NCBI GenBank assembly: GCA_938075305.1
Contig: CALJGV010000010.1
Span: 186,001-250,000, forward strand
DNA: 64,000 nt
Source of the DNA: an uncultured bacterium
GTDB taxonomy: Bacteria; Planctomycetota; UBA1135; GCA-002686595
Direction of reading: 5' to 3'
Below the pieces are notes generated by a model that saw only the letters and a list, made by a program, of their open reading frames with translations, was not told the DNA's origin and searched no databases. Shown one piece after another: positions 57,445 to 64,000 of the stretch. The first letter of the stretch is position 1. Each line of letters opens with the position of its first letter. The position numbers were made by a program, and so were the translations under genes.

Positions 57445-57948
57445 ATGCGAATCTCGGATGAGAATCTCCGGCAGAACCGGCTCGTCTTCTACGAGCAGGA
57501 TGTCTGTCGACTCGACGGGGAGCTCGATGGCTTCCTCGAATTCTCGGGTGCGCGCTGCGCGGTCTTGATCGACCGCGAGGGGCACCTGGTGACGCGCCGG
57601 GGCGACACCGCCTCTGCGAATCTCGACTCACTGGCAGCACTCATGGCAGGCAGCTTCGCTGCGACCAAGGAGATCGCCCACCAGCTCGGAGAAGAGAGCT
57701 TCAGTACGCTGCTGCACCAGGGGGATCAGCAGAGCATCCAGGTGTCCATCGTGGGGGAGCGGACGCTCTTCTGCGTGGTCTGGGACGAACGGAGCAACTT
57801 CGGCCTCGTCCGGTTCTACGCGCAGGAGACCACCAAGCGCCTCGAGCAGATCTTCACCGAGATGTCGGAGCGCAAGGACAACCCAAGCGTGACCCTCTCG
57901 GACGGATACTCCGACGAGGCGACGGCCGCCCTCGACGATCTGTTCTGA
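57445..57948 (+). CDS. MglB-like roadblock/LC7 protein
   Basis: 167 residues. The roadblock domain spans about 5-130: ENLRQNRLVFYEQDVCRLD, then FLEFSGARCAVLIDREGHLVTRRGD, LAALMAGSFAATKEIAHQLGEESFSTLLHQG, VSIVGERTLFCVVWDERSNFGLVRFYAQETTKRL. The stretch VLIDREGHLVTRRGD followed by an ALMAG...TKEIA helix is typical of MglB, the GTPase-activating partner of MglA. The gene starts 9 bp after the GTPase stop with GAGAGG upstream. A C-terminal 30-residue acidic tail ends in ALDDLF. In Myxococcus the gene order is mglB-mglA; here this roadblock gene follows the GTPase. Confidence 0.87.
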   Translation: MRISDENLRQNRLVFYEQDVCRLDGELDGFLEFSGARCAVLIDREGHLVTRRGDTASANLDSLAALMAGSFAATKEIAHQLGEESFSTLLHQGDQQSIQVSIVGERTLFCVVWDERSNFGLVRFYAQETTKRLEQIFTEMSERKDNPSVTLSDGYSDEATAALDDLF

Positions 57949-58268
57949 CCGGATCCGCGTCAGTCGGTCGATGAATCGACCGCATCTCAGAGGGTGTGCT
58001 CGCGGGACGCGAGCGCACCTTCTTGCTTTGATTCGAGCGCACCCTCCTGCGCCACCCTGTTCGCAAGTCGCTTTTCTGGCGTCGCTTGGGTCGCCGCTAG
58101 GCAAAGTTCGCGATTGCCAACGGAAAACGCTCCGGATTTAAGCGCGGATTTGAGACAGGACACACTGCGACGCGTCGATGGACGCACCGATGTCGTGGTT
58201 TCCCATCGCGCTCCTTCCGAGCGCGGTACATCCCCCCAGGACCTCACGGTCCAAGGAGAACCACTCAA
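57949..58268. other. Intergenic region before the H1-like gene
   Basis: No gene seen. GGTCGATGAATCGACC (57966-57981) can form a short hairpin shortly after the MglB-like stop codon. The part from 58090 to 58145 is A/T-richer than its surroundings (TTGCCAACGGAAAACGCTCC, GGATTTAAGCG) and probably holds the promoter of the lysine-rich protein. Confidence 0.4.
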
Positions 58269-58616
58269 ATGGCGAAAAAGAAAGCCACCCGGAAAAAGGC
58301 CACCAAGAAAAAGGCCACCAAGAAGAAGGTCGCCAAGAAGAAGGTGACCAAGAAGAAGGCGGCCAAGAAGAAGGCCACCAAGAAAAAGGCCACCAAGAAG
58401 AAGGCGACCAAGAAAAAGGCCGCCAAGAAGAAGGTGACCAAGAAGAAGGCCACCAAGAAGAAGGCCGCCAAGAAGAAGGTGACCAAGAAGAAGGCCGCCA
58501 AGAAGAAGGCGACCAAGAAGAAGGCGACCAAGAAGAAGGCCGCCAAGAAGAAGGTGACCAAGAAGAAGGCCACCAAGAAGAAGGCGGCCAAGAAGAAGGC
58601 CACGCGCCGCCGCTGA
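58269..58616 (+). CDS. Histone H1-like lysine-repeat protein
   Basis: 115 residues made almost entirely of KKKA/KKKV/KKAT repeats (MAKKKATRKKATKKKATKKK and so on), ending ATRRR. About half of the residues are lysine. A strong ribosome-binding site AAGGAGA lies 10 bp before the ATG. Such proteins resemble the C-terminal tail of eukaryotic H1 and the bacterial Hc1/Hc2, HctB and AlgR3-type proteins, which bind and compact DNA through charge. The codons use both AAG and AAA in a near-repeating DNA pattern of 15-60 bp units, which makes the gene prone to length change by slippage. The opposite strand reads as a hydrophobic AFFLV repeat, a coding shadow. Confidence 0.88.
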   Translation: MAKKKATRKKATKKKATKKKVAKKKVTKKKAAKKKATKKKATKKKATKKKAAKKKVTKKKATKKKAAKKKVTKKKAAKKKATKKKATKKKAAKKKVTKKKATKKKAAKKKATRRR

Positions 58617-59007
58617 TCTTCCAGCCCCGGTCCTCACTCGACACGCAATGGCGCCCGGTGGCTACCGGGCCCCCGCGAGTTGCCTTGCCCCCAGGGCCTT
58701 CGCTCCGCCGCACAGGAGAGCGAGCGCCAGGGGTCGGACAGCAGCGCGCGCTGACGAGAGTGGACAGGTGGTTCACCCCGCCCGCGCTGCGCGCTGATGG
58801 ACCCCAGGGACGTCACGCCCGGTCGCGAGAAGAGCGGATCGGAGCCTAGACTCAGCGAATGCGCCCCCGCCGGCCGCGGGACCATCTGGTGTGGATGGCC
58901 CCACGAACTGGTACCGAACGACGAGGCGGCCTCACCCCTTTGGGGGTGGGGCCGCCTTTCTCGGTTCGAGGGAGAGCGGGCTTGGCCGCACGCGGCCCGG
59001 CCGGGGC
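58617..59007. other. Intergenic region between the H1-like gene and metG
   Basis: Two genes converge here. No supported gene. A strong terminator lies at 58925-58959. The remainder is GC-rich with no repeat or promoter that I can support. Confidence 0.5.
58925..58959. terminator. Terminator between converging genes
   Basis: A 14-bp stem (58925-58938 with 58943-58956, one G-T pair) with a TTTG loop, followed on the plus strand by TTTCTCGG. It can end plus-strand transcripts and probably also metG, whose stop codon is about 50 bp away. Confidence 0.75.
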
Positions 59008-60684
59008 TCAGGTCTGGCTCGCCGGATCCGTGAGCCTGGGGAACAGTGCCTCGGGGTTGCCGAGGGCGGCGCCGGCGGTGAGGCTTCGCCAGCTCCCCGC
59101 GTCGGGGGTCCCGGGCCAGGGTTCATCGGAGACCTGGCCCGAGTGGCCGAGCATCTCCCACAGCTGCTGCGCCTTGGTCGGCATGAGGGGGGCCATCCAG
59201 CGAGCCTGCCAGTTGAGCCACTCACAGAGCGTGTTGAGCGCCGAGGCGGCCTTCGCCGGGTCCTCTTTCCGCAGGGCCCAGGGGGCCATGCGGTCCACGA
59301 AGACGTTGGCGACTGTCGCGTTGGCCACCACGGCCTCGGCTGCGCGGCGGAATCGAAACTCCCGGACGTGAGCGGCCGGGTCCTCGATGGGGCCGCACTC
59401 CTCGAGGATCAGTCGGTCCATCTCCTCTCGGTGTGACTCCTGGAGCTCGGGAACCACCGCGTCGAAGTTCTTCGCGATGAACTTCAGCACCCGGGTGGCG
59501 AGGTTTCCGATCGTCCCGGCGAGGGCCGTGTTCGTGGTCTGGATCAGCTGCTCCAGGGAGAACTCGGAGTCAGCGGTCTCGGGCATCGTGGAGCAGAGGT
59601 AGAAGCGGGTCGCGTCCACACCCCACTCCTCCACAAACTTGACCACGTCGAAGGCGTTGCCGCCCGAGGTGGAGAACTTGCCGCCCTTCAGGTTATAGAA
59701 CTCGTTCGCCGGGACGGCAGAGGGGAGGACGTAGCCGTCCTGGACCCCGTGCAGCATCGAGGGGAACACCAGGCAGTGGAACGGGATGTTGTCCTTGCCG
59801 ATGAAGTGCACGAGCTGGGTGTCCTCGCCCTGCCACCAGTCCTTCCAGGCGTCGGGCGTGCCGCGCTCCCGCATCAGCTCCTTGGTGAAGCTGATGTAGC
59901 CGATCGGCGCATCGAACCAGACGTAGAGGACCTTGCCCTCGCCTGCATCACCCACCTCGGGCGGGAGGCTGACGCCCCAGCTCATGTCCCGGGTGATCGC
60001 CCGCTCTGGGACGTCATCGAGGAGGTTCTCGATGAACTTCTCCACGTTGGTCTTCCACTCGTGGTCGCGGATCCAGCCCCCGATCTTGTCGTCGCGGAGC
60101 TTGGGGAGGTCGAGGTACCAGTGAGTGGTCGTGCGCTCCTCCGGGGTGGACCCGCAGATCTTGCAGCGCGGGTCCTCAAACTGGAGCGGGTCGATCCAGG
60201 TGCCGCAGCTGGGGCACTCGTCCCCGCGGGCACCCTCGCTCCCGCACTTGTAGCAGGTGCCCTCGACGTAGCGATCGGCGAGGAACATGTCGTCGTGCAC
60301 GCAGAAGAGCTGTTTGGTCTGGCGCTCCACCAGGTACCCATTCGCCATGAGCTTCGAGAAGAACTCCCGGGACAGCTCGGGGTGCTCGGGGCAAGTGCTG
60401 GTCCCGGAGACGATGTCGTATCGGATGTCCAGCGCATCGAAGGTCGCGCGCATGTTCCCGTTCCAACGGGCGACATAGGACGGGTAGTCCTCGCCCGCCT
60501 TCTCGGCGGAGATGGTGATCGCGACCCCGTGGTCGTCCGATCCTGAGACGGCCAGCACCTCGTCCCCGCACATCCGGAGGGTGCGGACATAGACGTCCGC
60601 GGGCAGGTACGCGCCGGCGATATGGCCGAAATGGAGCGGCCCGTTTGCGTACAGGAGGGCCGAAGTGACGATGGTGCGGGCCAC
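59008..60684 (-). CDS. metG: Methionyl-tRNA synthetase
   Basis: 558 residues. Class I synthetase that charges initiator and elongator tRNA-Met. The HIGH motif is HFGH (18-21) in LLYANGPLHFGHIAG, and KMSKS is replaced by the usual MetG form KFSTS (336-340). A zinc-binding insert has three CxxC pairs (Cys144/147, 157/160, 174/177). The substrate pocket text LYVWFDAPIGYISFT and HFIGKDNIPFHCLVFPSML is standard. It lacks the C-terminal EMAP/Trbp111 dimerisation domain found in E. coli (677 residues). It diverges from the acyl-CoA dehydrogenase gene across 229 bp. Confidence 0.97.
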   Translation of the reverse strand: MARTIVTSALLYANGPLHFGHIAGAYLPADVYVRTLRMCGDEVLAVSGSDDHGVAITISAEKAGEDYPSYVARWNGNMRATFDALDIRYDIVSGTSTCPEHPELSREFFSKLMANGYLVERQTKQLFCVHDDMFLADRYVEGTCYKCGSEGARGDECPSCGTWIDPLQFEDPRCKICGSTPEERTTTHWYLDLPKLRDDKIGGWIRDHEWKTNVEKFIENLLDDVPERAITRDMSWGVSLPPEVGDAGEGKVLYVWFDAPIGYISFTKELMRERGTPDAWKDWWQGEDTQLVHFIGKDNIPFHCLVFPSMLHGVQDGYVLPSAVPANEFYNLKGGKFSTSGGNAFDVVKFVEEWGVDATRFYLCSTMPETADSEFSLEQLIQTTNTALAGTIGNLATRVLKFIAKNFDAVVPELQESHREEMDRLILEECGPIEDPAAHVREFRFRRAAEAVVANATVANVFVDRMAPWALRKEDPAKAASALNTLCEWLNWQARWMAPLMPTKAQQLWEMLGHSGQVSDEPWPGTPDAGSWRSLTAGAALGNPEALFPRLTDPASQT

Positions 60685-60913
60685 GGAGCTGCTGATTGGC
60701 GCTGGAAAGAGGGGGGATCCGGTCTGCGACAGCCGGTCCCTCCTGCCCGGATTCGGCGGGCGAGGGAGGGGATGAGGCGGCCCGGAAGACTAAGATCTTC
60801 CGCCCAAGAACACCGCCACCGATCCTGCGGTCCAGTTCAGACCCGCAGGATTTCCCATCCAGGCGGCCGTTGTCACCCACAGAACATCAGGGCTCCTTCT
60901 GGCCCGACCACCC

Positions 60914-62083
60914 ATGGACGCTTACAAGCAGCTGGACTTCTTCGAACTCGACGATCAGTACTCCGAGGACGAGCTGATGGTCCGCGACGCCGTCAAGGGC
61001 TGGGTAGGGGAGCGATTCCTTCCCGGCGTGATGGAGCACTTCGAGGCGGGGACCTTCCCCATGGATCTCGTGCCTGAGCTCGCGGAGCTCGGTGTCTTCG
61101 GGCCGACCACTCCGGAGGAGTATGGCGGCGCGGGGATGAACAGCGTGGCCTACGGCCTGATCTGCCAGGAGCTCGAGCGCGGCGACTCAGGCCTGCGGAG
61201 CTTCTGCTCGGTGCAGGGCTCGCTCGTGATGTGGCCCATCAACGAGTACGGCAGCGAGGAGCAGAAGCGCGAGTACCTGCCCAAGCTCGCGAGCGGCGAG
61301 ATGATCGGCAGCTTCGGCCTCACGGAGCCGGACTTCGGGTCCAACCCCGGCGGGATGCTCACGACGGCCCGGAAGGAGGGCGACGAGTACGTCCTCAACG
61401 GCCGCAAGATGTGGATCACCAACGGCAGCGTCTCCCAGATCGCCATCGTCTGGGCCAAGCTCGAGGGGCGCATCAGGGGCTTCATCGTCCCGACCGACCT
61501 CCCCGGGTTCAGCGCCCCGGACCACAACCACAAGTGGAGCCTGCGCGCCTCGATCACGAGCGAGCTGGTGCTCGAGGAAGTGCGCGTCCCCGAGACCGCC
61601 ATCCTGCCCGGTGTGGACGGCCTGCGCGGTCCGCTCTCCTGCCTGACCCAGGCTCGCTACGGCATCGCATGGGGCGCCCTGGGTGCCGCTCACGCCTGCT
61701 TCGACGAGACGCTCAACTACCAGAAGGAGCGCATCGTCTTCGATAAGCCGGTCGCGGCCTACCAGATCCCGCAGCAGAAGTTCGCCAACATGGCGACGGA
61801 CATCACCTGCGGCCAGATGCTGGCCCTGCGGCTCGGCCGCCTCAAGGACGAGGGGCGCTTCACCTCCCCGCAGGTGTCCATGGCCAAGCGGAACAACGTC
61901 ATGCTGGCCCTCGAGACGGCGCGGACTTGCCGTGACATGCTCGGGGCCAATGGCGTGACCCTCGAGTACGGGGTCGGTCGCCACATGCTGAACCTGGAGT
62001 CGGTGGTGACCTACGAGGGCACCCACGACATCCACACCCTGGCCATCGGCGCCGAGGTCACGGGCATCCAGGCCTACCGTTGA
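60914..62083 (+). CDS. Acyl-CoA dehydrogenase, glutaryl-CoA dehydrogenase-like
   Basis: 389 residues. FAD-dependent acyl-CoA dehydrogenase: N-terminal helices (DELMVRDAVKGWVGERFLPG), the FAD/substrate section GSFGLTEPDFGSNPGGMLTTA and YVLNGRKMWITNGS, and the C-terminal helices. The catalytic base is Glu368 in VVTYEGTHDIHTL, the position and wording of glutaryl-CoA dehydrogenase. CFDETLNYQKERIVFDKPVAAYQIPQQKFA also matches that subgroup. It would oxidise and decarboxylate glutaryl-CoA to crotonyl-CoA in lysine/tryptophan catabolism. No electron-transfer flavoprotein or other pathway gene is adjacent, so the substrate is only a likely guess and no symbol is given. Confidence 0.93.
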   Translation: MDAYKQLDFFELDDQYSEDELMVRDAVKGWVGERFLPGVMEHFEAGTFPMDLVPELAELGVFGPTTPEEYGGAGMNSVAYGLICQELERGDSGLRSFCSVQGSLVMWPINEYGSEEQKREYLPKLASGEMIGSFGLTEPDFGSNPGGMLTTARKEGDEYVLNGRKMWITNGSVSQIAIVWAKLEGRIRGFIVPTDLPGFSAPDHNHKWSLRASITSELVLEEVRVPETAILPGVDGLRGPLSCLTQARYGIAWGALGAAHACFDETLNYQKERIVFDKPVAAYQIPQQKFANMATDITCGQMLALRLGRLKDEGRFTSPQVSMAKRNNVMLALETARTCRDMLGANGVTLEYGVGRHMLNLESVVTYEGTHDIHTLAIGAEVTGIQAYR

Positions 62084-62119
62084 TCCAGGCGCGCCCTCAG
62101 GGCGCCTCGGAAACGAAGG

Positions 62120-62152
62120 GAGCCCCCCTCCGCGACGCGCGGTGGGGGGCTC
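62120..62152. terminator. Terminator between the acyl-CoA dehydrogenase and the DUF1844 gene
   Basis: GAGCCCCCC-T-CCGCG and CGCGG-T-GGGGGGCTC form a 14-bp stem with one mismatch, followed on the plus strand by TCCTCGTCTC. It lies 36 bp beyond the plus-strand stop codon. The minus-strand DUF1844 gene ends about 60 bp away and may share it. Confidence 0.7.
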
Positions 62153-62213
62153 TCCTCGTCTCGCGACCACGCTCGCTCCCGGAGCTGGTCCGGCAGCCGG
62201 GTCGCGCCGGGCT

Positions 62214-64000
<1,787 letters not shown>

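Noticed and set aside
58265..58603. A hydrophobic AFFLV-repeat frame on the minus strand, looking like a membrane protein
   Set aside because: It is the complement of the AAG/GCC lysine-alanine repeats of the H1-like gene, which has a strong ribosome-binding site.
58269..58616. Regular DNA repeats suggestive of a CRISPR array
   Set aside because: The repeats are in frame, have no unique spacers, and encode a lysine-rich protein; no cas genes are near.

Overview
The window is chromosomal DNA of a high-GC, Gram-negative-type bacterium, most likely a deep-branching member of the Planctomycetota. The evidence is a 16S rRNA gene with planctomycete-like signatures (for example the AACGAGCGAAACCC variant and GGCTGCAGTCGAGAATCTTCC), a DUF1592/DUF1588-type cytochrome gene followed by a DUF1552 gene (a pair very common in Planctomycetota and Myxococcota), an MCE/Mla lipid-transport cluster, and an LpxA 3' end that implies an outer membrane with lipid A-type chemistry. 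No insertion sequence, prophage or CRISPR array was seen.

Layout. 1-5.4 kb: lpxA 3' end, ileS, and a LysM/L,D-transpeptidase. 5.4-7.1 kb: a long stretch with no gene I can defend. 7.1-12.7 kb: a complete rRNA operon (promoter, boxB/boxA leader, 16S, tRNA-Ile, tRNA-Ala, second boxA, 23S, 5S, terminator), with matching processing stems around both large rRNAs. 12.9-15.5 kb: a zinc-ribbon membrane protein and a secreted vWA protein. 15.6-17.5 kb (minus): yciB, a small zinc-ribbon gene interrupted by one in-frame UGA, and a rhomboid protease. 18.0-19.8 kb (minus): lexA and an unknown protein with a hydrophobic C-terminal tail behind two GAAC-N7-NAAC sites. 20-26.4 kb: nadB, hflX, a large hybrid histidine kinase. 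26.4-31.5 kb (minus): LysM protein, fused secDF, rplS, trmD. 31.6 kb: riboflavin synthase. 32.3-36.9 kb (minus): a lipoprotein with WPF/WPL repeats, mlaE, mlaF, mlaD. 37-41 kb: trpS, two lipoproteins, dtd, an HU-like protein. 41-44.7 kb: a cystathionine synthase/lyase diverging from a mutS2 that lacks Smr. 44.9-48.6 kb: the DUF1592/DUF1552 pair. 48.7-53.7 kb: a patatin-ferredoxin fusion and a 1,205-residue Ig-like lipoprotein. 53.9-57.9 kb: a five-gene cluster of roadblock proteins around a membrane-anchored MglA GTPase. 58-64 kb: an H1-like lysine-repeat protein, metG, a glutaryl-CoA dehydrogenase-like gene, a DUF1844 gene and most of pyrG.

The two most interesting items are (i) the probable undescribed selenoprotein at 16579-16947, where the UGA is followed at the right distance by a stem-loop with a GGUC apical loop like the E. 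coli fdhF SECIS, and (ii) the 53.9-57.9 kb cluster, which looks like a membrane-tethered version of the MglA/MglB polarity switch with several roadblock partners. Other notable items are the Asp-substituted ferredoxin module on a patatin, a WPF-repeat lipoprotein in the Mla operon, and SOS-like boxes next to lexA.
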